Shown: in pieces, positions 1 to 11,581 of the stretch
Layout: each line of letters starts with the position of its first letter
How positions within the stretch are numbered: position 1 is the first letter of the stretch
Origin: Macrolepiota albuminosa
Lineage: Eukaryota; Basidiomycota; Agaricomycetes; Agaricales; Agaricaceae
Assembly: GCA_027475525.1 (NCBI GenBank)
Contig: JAMWFC010000087.1
Coordinates: 124,001 to 188,000, forward strand
Length of the DNA: 64,000 bases
Reading direction: 5' to 3'
Notes under the pieces: generated by a model
The model's input: only the letters and a program-made list of their open reading frames with translations
Databases searched by the model: none
What the model was told of the DNA's origin: nothing
Translations under genes and position numbers: made by a program

Positions 1-1697
1 TGCTCACGATGCTCTCACTATGCTTGGCCATGCTCCCCCTCTCATTGATGTCATTGACTCCATTTTTATGAATCTCCATCCTGACTTCTCCATTATTCGC
101 ACTTTTCTCACCACTCAGACAGAGGAACCTTCGCTTGCTGCTGTCAAGAAGATGCTCACTAATCAGGAAGATACAGGTACTGCACTCAATCCCAATGCAG
201 CTGATGAGGTTAGGGCAATGTATGGTAGGGTGAAGGAGAAGGGGAGGAAAGGAAAAGGCTCAATGGATGATGATGAGGCACCAAGATATGAGTGGCTCAA
301 CCCTCGTAACAAGGATGTCTGCCACTGTTGTGGCCTTCCTGGACATCACTCATCTCGATGCATTGTGGACATGCCACAGAAGATAAAGGACAAGATTATC
401 AATGAGACTACTGATCGCTGTTGATGACACCAACTGTAGTTGGGTGCGCTGGATGTATACGCAGTACAACGCCGTCTCCAGCACTTGGTGTGCGTAGTTA
501 TGAGGAGTCCCAACAGAGTCCTGGTGTGCTCAAGCAAAGGTGATAAAATGACGTGCTAGATGATAGCGCCTCGCGTGCTACCTGGCAAATGGTAAGCATC
601 GTAATTTACACAAAGATATAGAGGAAAAAGCGAGTAGCGCAGCGCAGCGTGCCCGTAGGTGGCACCATAAACAACGAAGACGAGATAAACGAGGCTAGCA
701 CCCAACTTAGTGACAAAGTCCGAGCAAGCTAGCGCAATTTGAACGCTAAGGGTAACTTGGGTGCTCAAGAGGTTACAATTTGTTGCTATATACATCCAGA
801 GTAGCTATTTTTTATACTATGCGCTACTATATTTTTAAAAATGAGTCCATTAGCGGTGCTACCAATTAGCGCCTCTCCTCATGGTTGTAGCTAACGGCAA
901 CTGGTATGCATAGGGCAATGGCGACTCTAAACTGACTTAAACTTTGTAGGAGTCTGCTCACTTTTTAGTGTAATTCCGATTGGCCAGGCCTTGGCGGGGT
1001 ATGGTTGGAAAATCCTCAACAGACGCTGTGAGTTCTGCTGCCGGTGCTAAATCTAGTATCAATTTTTGATGAATAGAATGTTGGGCTAGAGTATATCCTG
1101 TTCCATCGCTGATGATTCTTTAGACTTCTGATTAAAGTGCCTCATCCAATGGCAGCGCCTAATGCTAACTCCTTTATGGAACTGATTGGGGTTTGGTCAA
1201 AGTCGTGTCCCTGCCATTGTACTAGTGCCCTGAGTCCTTGGTCTCCTAATCCTCCAAGGTCAATAAATGGTATATGCTGAAGGCTTAGTCGTGGTAGTTC
1301 AGACTGATAACCAGCACCTATAATTGAGCACTAAGGTCTGTGGTTTCCTGTGTCCAAGAGGATTGCTAGGGTCTCGAGTATGGCCTGTGTCCGTAGGCCT
1401 GTAGTGTGCCCCTTGATGCGCTCAGTCTGAGTAGAAGCCTATCACTGTCATCATTGCAATCAGTCTTCATCCACTTCTGACTCTGATGTTGCTGCTGCCG
1501 CCAATTTCGCTCATGATTCACATGCCGCCTCCGATACCAACAGCTCTGATTCTGATGATGACAAGCCCATTCAAGCCATGTCTGCCAGAGAGTTTACACA
1601 TGTCCTTACCCAAGCAACTACAGAACAAGAATGTCGCCAGCAGTTGGGTATGAACAAGAAAAAATGGCAAGATCTCAAGACTCGTCTCAACACCTGA
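1..1697 (+). pseudogene. Copia-type Gag C-terminal fragment, split by a solo LTR
   Basis: The reading frame enters from the left edge and carries a retroviral-type zinc knuckle (CX2CX4HX4C: CHCC..GHHSSRC) near 331-360, after a helical segment typical of Copia Gag (FLTTQTEEPSL region). At 422 the frame is cut by a 1023-bp insertion. Taking out that insertion and one copy of its 4-bp target duplication joins ..TDRC to HHCNQ.. in frame, and the protein then runs through a Ser/Asp-rich stretch to a TGA at 1695-1697. The assignment to Copia rests on the Gag style; no pol is present here, so the rest of the element has been lost or lies outside the window. Confidence 0.6.
422..1444 (+). mobile_element. 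Solo LTR, family LTR-1 (TSD CTGT)
   Basis: The segment starts TGATGACACC and ends AAGCCTATCA. It is flanked by the 4-bp direct repeat CTGT (418-421 and 1445-1448). It is clearly homologous over its length to 9411-10530. It has no ORF of its own. TG..CA termini and a short target duplication fit a solo LTR or a small non-autonomous LTR element. Excision restores the surrounding gag frame. Confidence 0.75.
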
Positions 1698-1870
1698 TGA
1701 ACAGTGGGTTGTTTCATTGAGTAGGGGGGGACTTTAATTCAGTGGGAGACCTTTCTTTCTCTCTGGTCGCTCTGCACCTCATCTCCAAGTGGGGGTGTCA
1801 AAGGTTGATTTTTGGTGAGAGGTGCATCACATTGAAATTATGTAATCACAAGTTAGTATTGCTGCGTAGG

Positions 1871-2051
1871 TGAAACAAAGTCAAGTATAGGGTTAGCCTT
1901 ACGGTCACACCAACAGAACCAGATCGGTATTCGATTCTAGTACTACGAGTATGACAGTAAAATTGGCTGCCTTATGTAAGGCAGCCAGCATGTATGTAAA
2001 GTAATGTTAAATAATTAATATAATTATTTAAATATAGTAAAATATGTTACA
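1871..2051 (-). repeat. 3' LTR of element A
   Basis: 181 bp, nearly identical to 13802-13982. On the minus strand it reads TGTAACATAT..CTTTGTTTCA. It contains a small inverted repeat around GGCTGCC..GGCAGCC and is very AT-rich in its 5' third. The left flank is GTAGG (1866-1870). Confidence 0.9.
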
Positions 2052-2064
2052 TGCCCCCCTTTGA
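2052..2064 (-). other. Polypurine tract of element A
   Basis: On the minus strand, AAAGGGGGGCA lies immediately upstream of the 3' LTR. This is the expected primer site for plus-strand DNA synthesis. Confidence 0.7.
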
Positions 2065-2286
2065 GACTGGTAATCAGTCTCGATGTAGGAGGGACAATTA
2101 GTCCAAGTCAATACGTAGGTCAATGTGGAGGCACTCTGGTCCTCCACGGCTCAAAAAAAATGTTCTAGTCATCTGTCAAAAAATACAACGCCGACGTTAA
2201 CCGACAATATGAATTGAAAAGGAGATGAGCCGCCTATGATAATTACGCAGACAGCGGACGCGACAACTCAAGAGCCGTATCAATCC

Positions 2287-5175
2287 TCATCTCAGTGTTG
2301 ACGTTAACCGAGGATGATGAGGCGACGGGACCCGACGATGTTGAGGCTGTAGGAGCCTGAACTGACGTGGAAGGGTGACGTTAACCGAGGATGATGAGGC
2401 GACGGGACCCGACGATGTTGAGGCTGTAGGAGCCTGAACTGACGTGGAAGGGTGTGATGGAGAGGGGGGATATGGCCCATGTCGAGAACGTCGTTGCCAC
2501 AAATCTCGACGGTTGGGGTTCATCCCAACAGGATAGTATAGGCCACTTTCAAGGTACTCATGACCTTGAGATAATTCTCGAGCGAGCAATGCGTGAAGAT
2601 GAATCATATCGTCATCCGTGGGCAGTCGCCAGTCGTCCCACCGTGCGATGGCCGGGGGCTCTCCATAGATGTCCAGTCGACGATGACGTTCATCGTCGAC
2701 ATCGCGGAACTGATCAATGGAGGCAGTGGCTGCAAGAAACTGATTTTCGAGGTAGACCACGCCAAAGGTATAGGCGTGATCTACCCACTCTACAGGTACG
2801 CGGTTGGCTATCATAGCCCGAAGCACGTCAGCATTGGTTATGTTGACGGTGTTAGCTGCGTCGAAGTATGGGGGCCGGAACTGGACATCAGTCCAGCTCA
2901 TTGGTACAAAGGGTGTGCTAGGATTGGCGGCGTCATAATCCGCAACCGCCTCTCGATACAGTCCAGGACACGCGATAATCAAGGCCAACAGCCTTGCAAA
3001 GCGTCCTCACGCTCTTCCCGAGGGAGACAGTCCACGAGTAAGGGCGTGGCCCAAAAGAGTACGCCAGTGAATGTGATACGCTCGATCCACTGCAATGCTG
3101 TACACGGAGTTCATCATTCCTGGTCGACAGAAGTAAAGTACATTCTGCGCCAGCTTGTCCAGATCGAAGGTGAAACGTACACCTTCGGAATCAAACCCGG
3201 TAAGCGTGAAAAACGGTCTCCCGGCTCGGTCCTTCCATCGCAGGTACCTGTCGGGGGTCGGCATGACCACGATGTTCATGTGGCGCGACAAAAGATCTAG
3301 AGGGGGCAAAATGTGTTTGTACTCTGGTGTACACACCAGAGCCATCGTCCTATCCCTCAGTGTAGTATAATAGTTAATACTGATGCACTGAAACTCGCGC
3401 AACAGGTAGTAGGCTTCAGTGCGCATCGCCACTGACTTGAACTTGTTCTGCAAGAGCTCATAGAGCTTTCACAACTGCTGGGGATTCATTGGAAATCCCC
3501 TCAGTACCACCCGGTCCAACTCCTTCGAGGTATGATAGTACCTCTCTCCTTTCTCTTCCTCGTGCGTTTTTGCGGCCAAGGCTTCATCGCTCACAAATAC
3601 CGTATTCGTGAGTCGGGAGTAGTAAAAGTGGCGGTCGAGTGCCCCGCCATAGAACCAATTTGACCGCTCCACCGACGTCCCGCTGATGAACACACCTAGG
3701 CCATCAGGAATATCGCCTGTGGCCTGCTCCTCCTGGTCTTTGTCAACCTTTGTCTGCCGGGCAGCCTCATGCTTCATCCTGGCCTCTCTCTTGCGTTTTT
3801 TGTCTAAATGCACTTGGCGTTTAGCGGGGGTCTCTCCTTCTGAGGGGGTCTCGTATGACGACTCCCCGTAATCACTCCCATTGCTCGGTTCATCCAGACC
3901 GAGCGCCACTAACGACAGGAGTCACCCTTCTGCTTTGGCATCCGTTCTCGTGTCCTTTATGGGGACTGCGGATGCATACGCTTGCAGTGGTGCCTCAAAC
4001 TGCACCACTGCTCCAAACCGCATTACCACTCTATCTGCTCCTCAAGGGACACCTGCTTCAAACTCCACTTCCAACAGGACCACCTCATCCTGCCGCTTCG
4101 TCCCTGACTGCTGGGAGGGCGCATGTGTTGACAAGGACAATCCTCGTAAACTTGTGTCATCCTCCACGAGCTCGTCATGTAACTCGGACGGAAGCGGAGT
4201 GAGTTCTCCAGCCTCTCGTACCTCAACCTCCGGTACTGCATCACACGCTCTGAGGCGTTTTGCCTCAGGTTGCTCCAACGACAACGATGGACGTTTCTTC
4301 ATAGCGTTTGTGAATGTTTTAATTGTATTGTCGTTACGCTGCTGCAGCATAACGATCTCATCGAGCAGGCCTGTAATCACCACCTGAGCCACCGGATCTG
4401 CCAAAAACGCGGACTCTGGTGGCACTCGCTGGCTGGCAGATATGAGGCGTCTCCAGACTGCCTTTGCCTGAGGGTCCAACACCTCCGACGGCATTCCGAT
4501 CTCTTTTCCTTTTCCTTTCTCCGCATACGAGAAGCGCCGCAGAGATGGTGCACGATGGGGTGACGGAGAGGCCCGTCGAGGTGGTGTTCGAGGTCGGGGT
4601 TGACCTCGATTTTGTGTCCTCGCTGCCGGCTCATCCTGTCTGCGCCCAACCATTTCCCGAGGCCCGCCTCCTCGTGCCCCGGTACTCCTCAGAGGCGATC
4701 GTCTCCGGTCCCTTCTATACGTCTCTCGCGGGGGCGGCGTCCTTTCTCACTGTCGCCGAGGTTGCACCACCTCGCTTTTTACTTGCTGTTGACGCCCCGC
4801 GTCATTGTCCACGTCCATGGATGCTACCTGTGGCGCAGTTAGTGCTTTCTCATCCGAAAGGAGTGTACTTGCACTCTGGGTCTGCGTCTGCTGCATCGGC
4901 ATTGGCATTCCCCACATAACCTGTCCCCCCATCTGCTGTCCAGGACCAGCTGGTCCTGGGAAATACGGCATCTGGAAGAACGGCGGATAAAACTGCGGAG
5001 GTTGTCCAAATTGGGCTGGGTTCTGCCCAAACTGGGACACCACTGGATACGACGCCACAGTCGGCGTCGTTACAGGCTGCTGAATGTTTTGCTGGGGGCG
5101 ATCCCCCCCTCCTCCAGAACCCTGTGGGTTCTGAGGTTGCTGCTTGCTGGTCGTATGCTGGTAAGGGTATGACAT
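2287..5175 (-). pseudogene. ORF3 of Ty3 element A, conserved protein of unknown function
   Basis: A single minus-strand frame of about 963 codons starts at ATG 5173-5175 and is interrupted by five stops, all TGA (near 4747, 4042, 3910, 3469, 3007); the last C-terminal codons are shifted by a 77-bp duplication at 2300. Parts, N to C: a Pro/Gln/Met-rich low-complexity region (~1-140); an Arg/Pro-rich linker; a helical block with PPESAFL and a following GLLDEI; a Lys/Arg-rich stretch; a block with IPDGLGV and TNTVFV; and a C-terminal domain with HIHWRTL, CPGLY and WVDHAYTFGV. No transmembrane segment or signal peptide is seen, so it is not an obvious envelope gene. Homologous blocks occur in the same position in elements D (56488-59805) and C (48628-50214). 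Function unknown. Confidence 0.75.
2300..2453. repeat. 77-bp tandem duplication (assembly type)
   Basis: Units 2300-2376 and 2377-2453, identical. Shifts the C-terminal frame of ORF3 in element A. Confidence 0.9.
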
Positions 5176-5406
5176 GGTACTATGAAAATGTCGACGTGTC
5201 GGTGGGAAAAAAACACACTAAATTCCCCATCATCAGGTTACATAACCTGATCCGACCATCAACTCCGCATCACGATCCGTATTATCTCATCAGATAGATC
5301 AATCTCTATCTTATCCATCCGGAACAATTGTGATCCGATCCAGATCAGATACTCAATTGATCCGAGATCTGACTGATTCGGCCTACATCTTATCATTGCC
5401 ATCAGT
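5176..5406 (-). promoter_or_regulatory. Spacer between pol and ORF3 with a perfect 9-bp inverted repeat
   Basis: This noncoding spacer of ~230 bp separates the pol stop from the ORF3 start. It contains ATCAGGTTA-CA-TAACCTGAT at 5232-5251, followed by several GATCCGA/GATCAGAT motifs. It could hold an internal promoter or processing signal for ORF3, but that is inference; the corresponding spacer in element D (59806-59907) does not share the palindrome. Confidence 0.3.
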
Positions 5407-6876
5407 CTAAGTATGTGAGCGCTTAGCAAGCTGATTTGGGCGCTTCACACCCTGCAGTTCTAAGTACTGATCCAACGCTGCCAACTTGGCACATGTGTGG
5501 TACGACTCCCATGTCATATCACCCGCACTCCATTGCATCTCGAATTCGAGGTGCGTTCCTTCCTGCCACCAATGGCCCAGGATGTCCTCGACGAACCATT
5601 CTTGTTTGTCACTGGCACCAAAATCATATGGCTCGGGAGTCACCTGATTAGGGAACATAGCATCATCGTTTGTGTTATACCGCCTAAGTAACGATACGTG
5701 GAACTTAGGCACAATCTGACGTGCTTGCAGAGCTGCAGGCAGCTCCAGAACATAGTTCGACGTGCTTGGTTCCGCGACCAAGACTCTGTATGGTCCAATG
5801 AATTTTGGACACAGCTTTCTCGCTCTTCCTTTCGGAAGATTCAAGTTCTCCATCAACAGGTACACTAACGTCCCAGGCGTTAGTTCTGGTTCCTCACTTC
5901 GCCTATCATTTGCATGTCGTGCCTATATAACACGCGCGGCAATGATAGCGTCATGTGCATTGGCTAGATTCGCCAATGCTTGCTGTGCAAAGTCCTTTAC
6001 CCCCTTGTAAACGACTCCGTCTGCCTTTAGTTCGCGCAGCATGGAGGGCATGTAACTTCCATTGAGCTCGAACGGTGCATATTTCGTGGTCTCAGACACA
6101 CTCGCGTTGATCGCGAACTCAGTTAGCGGTATTCTATCCACCCAGTCGCGTTGATCCGGTCAGACCACCGTACGAAAGATCTGGGCAATACTTCTATTCA
6201 CTCGCTCTGTCTGTCCATCTGTCTGTGGATGAAACGAGGTAGACATGAGTAGTTTAGCTCCCAGGAGCTTGTGAAGTTCTCGCCACCAGTGAGATGTAAA
6301 CTTGGTGTCTCGATTGCTCACAATCGAACTTGGAAGGCCATGTAGCCTTACAATCTCCTTCAAGTAGATCCAGGATAACGCGGATGCCGTAATAGTTGTG
6401 TGCACTGGTATCAAATGTACCATACTTGTCATTCGGCAAATGACCACCCAAAGGTAGTTATATCCTTTGGACTCGGGGAATGGACCAACAAAGTCCATTC
6501 CAATGGAGTCCCACGGCTTCGTCGGGATGGGCAGGGAATGCAACTTCCCTGCTGGCTTCCTATTGCTGGTCTTTGACCGCTGGCAGGCCTCGCAGGTCTG
6601 GCAGAACTGCATCACTTCTTTCTGCATCTGAGGCCACCAGTACCATTGCCTCAGGTATTCTAGTGTTTTGTTGGTTCCAAAGTGACCAACAACCTCATGA
6701 GCTTGAGTGACAACCTTAGTGAGCAGTGTTCGGTCGCGTGGTAAGCACACTACGTCGTGCCCTCGAACATTCGTTATCCGGACTAGTCCTTTCTCATCCA
6801 TGCTGAAGCGTGGATGGGCATTTGCGTTCTGCCGGATTTCTGTGTAGAACGCATCGCGTCTATAGCCCCTCATCAC
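5407..6876 (-). pseudogene. Element A integrase and chromodomain-like C-terminus
   Basis: Reads N to C: an HHCC zinc-binding domain (HEVVGHFG.. then CQTCEACQ), the DDE core (GMDFVGPFP; VSNRDTKF; HPQTDGQTER), a GPF/Y-like segment, and a C-terminal chromodomain-like block (EWFVEDILGH, FEMQWSAGDMTWE) ending at a stop at 5407. The second catalytic Asp is Asn here (VSNRD against VSDRD in element D), so strand transfer should be abolished. Stops at 6160 (TGA) and 5923 (TAG) fall where element D has Arg and Gln. Joining to the upstream RNase H part crosses the 77-bp duplication at 6862. Confidence 0.85.
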
Positions 6877-7015
6877 CTTCTGGAGGTACTCATCGGTTTG
6901 AGGGACAGGAGGGTTACGATACTCTCCTGTAGGCGATAATAGCCCCTCATCACCTTCTGGAGGTACTCATTGGTTTGAGGGACAGGAGGGTTATGATACT
7001 CTTCTGTAGGCGATA
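6862..7015. repeat. 77-bp tandem duplication, slightly diverged
   Basis: Second unit starts at 6939. The units differ at three positions, unlike most others, so the joined ends may come from two alleles or repeat copies. Splits the RNase H-integrase tether of element A. Confidence 0.85.
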
Positions 7016-8830
7016 ACACGTCAGCAAGCGTAATGTCGTGGCTATCCGGTCCACGACTGCTTCCAGTCTCACTTTGGTGTGGCTTTGTCGCCTCCTTTTG
7101 CTGAGCCTGCTCTAGTTGCTCAGCCTCTATGTCGCGGCCCTCTTGCCGCTCTTGCAGTCGTCGACTGCGTCGCAGTTCGGTAGCTTGCATAGCCCAAAGC
7201 TCAACCACATGCTCCTTCACCTCTCTATAGCGATGATACGGAAGATCATCGCCATGAGGATCAATACAAATATCCGCATCGACATACTCATGTGTATCAT
7301 GATGTTCGCCTGCTCTATTGCTCTCGAAGTACCTCGAGAGACAGTCCGCCACCTTGCTCAGTTTGCCTTTGACATATGTGATGTCAAAGTTGTAGCGAGA
7401 CATATAGTCAATTCACCGGCGTTGCTGGGGGGACAACGTTGCTTGAGTCTTGAAGAACTCAAGTGCTTTATGGTCTGTAATGATGTGGATCTTATATCCC
7501 ATCAATTTATCTTCCCACTTAAGGAGCGCCTCAAGTATCGCCAGCGTTTCAAGCTCATGGACCGCATAATTCTGTTGGGCCGAGGTGAACTTCCTCGACA
7601 TGAACCCTGCAGGCCGACAATTCTGCCATGAGCTTCCCTGGCCGTACATTGCACCTACTCCGGTCTTTGAGGCATCACAGATGAGCCAAATCGGCTCATC
7701 ACGTCGGGGATCTATGGGACGAATGACTGGTGTCTTTGAGCAGATCCTCTTGATCATCTCAAAACATCGTTGATGTATAGGTCTCCATATAAATGGAGCT
7801 CCGTTCTGCGTAATAGACATCAACAGTCCAGTATATGCTGTTATATCAGGCAGACAATTGCCGATATAGTTCACTAGTCCCACGAATCTTTGCACATCAT
7901 TATAGTTACGAGGCACACGCCATTCGCGTATGCGATCGATTTTGTCCTGGTCAGGGTGAATACCCTGACTATCAATCTTGTGTCCGAGGCAATCCACTGT
8001 CTCGGCATATAGTTTGCATTTCTTCCACTTGAGGTATAGCAAGTTAGACCTCAGTCGCTCCCGAGGCAATCCACTGTCTCGGCATATAGTTTGCATTTCT
8101 TCCACTTGAGGTATAGCAAGTTAGACCTCAGTCGCTCGAAAATGACACAAAGATGCTCTTTGTGTTCTTCGATTGAATCGGAGTATATGAATATGTCGTC
8201 CAAATATATATGGACGAACCTCCCGATAACATCCCGGAAGATGGAGGTCATCAACCTTTGAAATGTCGCAGGAGCATTGCAATCTCCTATCTGCATAATG
8301 TTGCTCACATATGTTCCCGTGATTGACGAGAACACTGTCTTTGGGATATCAGACAAGTGAATTCTCACTTGCTCATACGCATCCGTCAGGTCAATTTTCG
8401 ACCTGAACTTTGCTCTTGCCACATCTTCTTGAATCACTTCCTGATCTGGAAGTGGCGTCACATCCTTTACGGTGTTGTCATTGCATTGGCGTGCATCCAA
8501 TGCCGTCCTCAATGTACCATCTTTCTTCGGAATGCACAATAGCGGAGCAGCTTGGGAGGCTGGTTGGGCCTCCCACCAGTGGGCTCTCAGGTACCGATTG
8601 GTCTTGTCTCGGAGCTGCTGCTGCAGCGCCATTGGACATCAAGGCAAATGATATTTATACACCTTATTCTCATCAATAAGGTTGATTTCATGGTTGACCT
8701 CACGCCAAGGAGGTAATTCCTCCTTGGTTCCGTTCAGGATATCCCCAAATTCCTGCTGCCACTGCAATTGTAGGTCCGGAATGTCCTCCTTCGTACAACC
8801 ACTGGTTTTACCTTTGCCCTTCTGGTCCAC
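6939..8830 (-). pseudogene. Element A reverse transcriptase and RNase H
   Basis: The RT palm and fingers are plain: LLCIPKKDGTLRTALD, KIDLTDAYEQVRI, APATFQRLM and the catalytic IYLDDIFIYSD. RNase H follows (WLICDASKTGVGA, LETLAILEALLKWED, IITDHKALEFF), then an Asp/Glu-rich tether. A TGA at 8639 replaces an Arg seen in element B, and another TGA near 7410 replaces Trp. A 77-bp duplication at 7984-8137 creates a false frameshift in the RT connection region. Confidence 0.88.
7984..8137. repeat. 77-bp tandem duplication (assembly type)
   Basis: Second unit starts at 8061. Breaks the RT connection domain of element A. Confidence 0.9.
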
Positions 8831-8912
8831 ATCCTTGCGTGGACGCCCGGATTTTGCTTGTATGGCTGGGCAGCCATACTTCTCTCTGAGGGCAGTAATC
8901 CTCAGCTCACTG

Positions 8913-9410
8913 TCATCCGGCGTGTGCAGTCACACAGGCACTTTTCTTACTTCTCTGCAACGTCACAGACAGTCCGTCGAAGAACACCTCACTCGGCGGC
9001 GATATCTTGTTGTCACTAGCCTGACGATACGACTCCTCCTTTGACGTCCATTGTGGTCCATTCCACGCATACATCGACGCCACTAGGTCATTCCACTCAG
9101 CAGGCATTCGTGGATCAAATGCCCATTCAAATGTGGGATGAGGTACTGGTCGATCCCAGATTGACCAATTCGTATGTGTGGAGGACGCCTCATCCTCCAT
9201 CAGTCCTTGGTTGTCGTCATCTGTTACCAAGTCCTCGACCTTCACTCGCGATGACGTCGGTTGGCACTCTGTGCTTGCCACATGCTGAGGCCGCTTGTCC
9301 TCAGACTTACTCTGCTTTTCACACTTCATCTCCTTCATCTTGGGGCTCTCCCCCCTCTTCAGAGTACGTTCGTACTCTACAGCTTCACTTTCCAGCATCA
9401 ACACCGCCGG
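8913..9410 (-). pseudogene. Element A protease-RT linker region
   Basis: The minus-strand frame contains SSRVKVEDL and FDPRMPAEWN, which match the linker of element B (SSRVKLEDL, YDPRMPQEWN). It is rich in Lys, Glu and Ser and has no catalytic motifs. Its upstream continuity with the protease is broken by the solo LTR at 9411-10530. Confidence 0.7.
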
Positions 9411-10530
9411 TGATGACGCCAACTGTGGTTGGGTGCGCTGGACGTATACGCAGTACAACGCCGTCTCCAGCGCCTGGCGTATGGGTTTGTGAGGAGTCCC
9501 GGCAGGGTCCCGGTGTGCTCAAGCAGAGGTAATAGGGCGATGCGCTAGACAATAGCGCCTTGGGTGCTACCTAGCAAGTGGTAAGCGTCGTAGTTTTGGA
9601 GAGGTTATAGAGAAATAAACAAATAGCACAGCGTAGCGTGCCCGTAGGTGGCACCGTAATCGACGAAGACGAGATAGATGAAGCTAGCGCCGAACTTGGT
9701 GACAAAGTCAGGCAGTGCTAGCGTGATTTGAACACTAAGTGTAACTGGGTGTTCAAGAGGTTACGATTCTTTGTTATATACATGGCAAGTAGCTAGTTTT
9801 TATACTATGCGCTACGGTATTCCCAAAATAAGTCCATTGACGGCGCTACCAATTAGCGCCTCTCTTTAGCTAGTTTTTATACTATGCGCTACGGTATTCC
9901 CAAAATAAGTCCATTGACGGCGCTACCAATTAGCGCCTCTCTTTGTGACTGTAGCTAACGGCCACCTGTCAACGGCAACCTGCAGCACATGGGTGACGGC
10001 GACCAACGGTGACTCTAAAACTACTTAGAAGTGGTACGAGTTTGCTCACTTTTTGATGTAATTTAATTGGCCATGCCATCCCGGGGTATGATTGGGGAAT
10101 CCTCGACAGACGCCGTGAGCGCTAATTCCGGCGCTAAACATTGTTCCATCTTTTAATAGATTTAAATGTCGGGTCTGCGTGTATCCTGTCTCGTCATCAT
10201 TGATTCCTTTAGACTTCTGATTGAGGTGCCTCGGTGATTGACAGCACCAATTGCTAACTCCTTCCAGTACTGATCGGGGTTTGGTCAGAGTCACCTCCCG
10301 CCGTTATGCTAGCGCTATGAGTTCTGAGTCTTCTTGGTCTTCAAAGTAACTGAGTGGAGTGCGCTGAGGGGCTGATACTGGTGATTGAGATGAATGGATA
10401 AGTCTTGCCATAGAGCGCCCGCGCTAGGGCTGCTCTGTACCCAAGGCTGGTCGCTAGAGCCTTTAGTGTGTCAAGTATTGGTCGGCCTATAATGTCCCTT
10501 GATGCGCTCAGTTCGAGTAGAAGCCTATCA
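9411..10530 (+). mobile_element. Solo LTR, family LTR-1, inserted in element A (TSD CCGG)
   Basis: Begins TGATGACGCC and ends AAGCCTATCA, flanked by CCGG on both sides (9407-9410, 10531-10534). It is homologous to 422-1444. It carries an internal 77-bp assembly duplication at 9790-9943, so its true length is about 1043 bp, close to the other copy. It is younger than element A, since it interrupts it. Confidence 0.8.
9790..9943. repeat. 77-bp tandem duplication (assembly type)
   Basis: Second unit starts at 9867, inside the solo LTR at 9411. Confidence 0.9.
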
Positions 10531-10615
10531 CCGGACTATCCATGGGCAAGCTCACACGAGCTTGCTCTTCATCCTCTCCATCCTCAACCGTAGGCGAGTT
10601 CTTGCCTCCGTCTAG

Positions 10616-11122
10616 TCAGTGTCGCCTGACTAGCACCTTCTTCTCCGTGGCGCGGTGTCGATGGAGACGTCCATTGCCATTATCTATGGTCACTCGCACT
10701 GCAGGAATGGTGGTGCCATCCACCACTATCTCATTCTTCTTGAAGTTCAGCAGAACGTTGTGCTTCCTCATATACGGCGTGCCTATAATCATGTCGTAAT
10801 GATCAAAGTTCGCCACGTCAAGGTACTCCCTCGTCCTTGATTTTGCACAGGCGATACTCGCCTGCGTACCAAACTGTACCGCAGCTCAGCTGCCCACAGT
10901 ACCCAATTGAAGGAGTAGTGGCTCCTTCAACTCACTGACAGAAATATCGTGCACTTGGCAAAACTGGGGTGTCACCCCAGTAGTCGTACTACCTGAATCC
11001 CACAATGTCCATGCCTTGTGGCCATTCACCTCAACGTACGATGCCAGGCACTCCTTGTCCTCACGCTTCAACACCGGTCTCACCAGCTTTTCTGGAGCCT
11101 TGCGAAGGTGTACCTTATACAC
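10616..11122 (-). pseudogene. Element A retroviral-type aspartic protease
   Basis: The active-site triad region WDSGST (about 11000) is followed by a second conserved strand ending YDMIIGTPYMRKHN near 10770. This is the usual order in Ty3 Gag-Pol, directly after Gag. The frame is split between 10886 and 10816. The domain matches element B (WDSGSTTSGITPQF; YDMILGTPFMRRNK) closely. Confidence 0.8.
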
Positions 11123-11427
11123 CTTAACATTGGCTGCTCCAACTGGCCAGGTAGTCCGTCAGAGCTCCCATGAACTCTGAGTCTGACTCCCGGGCGTAAT
11201 AATCGTTGTCGTATACGTCAACCTCCACGTATTCATCATCCGACAACTCCTCTACCACAGAGGCGTTTTCATCCTCTGGTGCATCAGGTATGAGGTTCTC
11301 CACCTCATCGTCTTCCACATCAGGTTCATTCCCGGAGTCTATCCCTTCAGCATCCAGGATCCTTGCTGGCCAAACAAACCTTTGAGCTATGCAGCCCAAA
11401 GTGTCGCGCAACTTTGTGGGCCTGCTC

Positions 11428-11581
11428 GTAGCGCAACGCATGCGCTACAAACTCCTCAACAGTATTCACTTCGGGCGATAGCCCATCATCACAAATGAGA
11501 GACTGTAGCGCAACGCATGCGCTACAAACTCCTCAACAGTATTCACTTCGGGCGATAGCCCATCATCACAAATGAGAGACT
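11428..11581. repeat. 77-bp tandem duplication (assembly type)
   Basis: Second unit starts at 11505, at the capsid end of element A Gag. Confidence 0.9.

Noticed and set aside
2454..3300. Plus-strand open frames opposite ORF3 of element A.
   Set aside because: They overlap ORF3, which has homologues in two other elements in the opposite sense.
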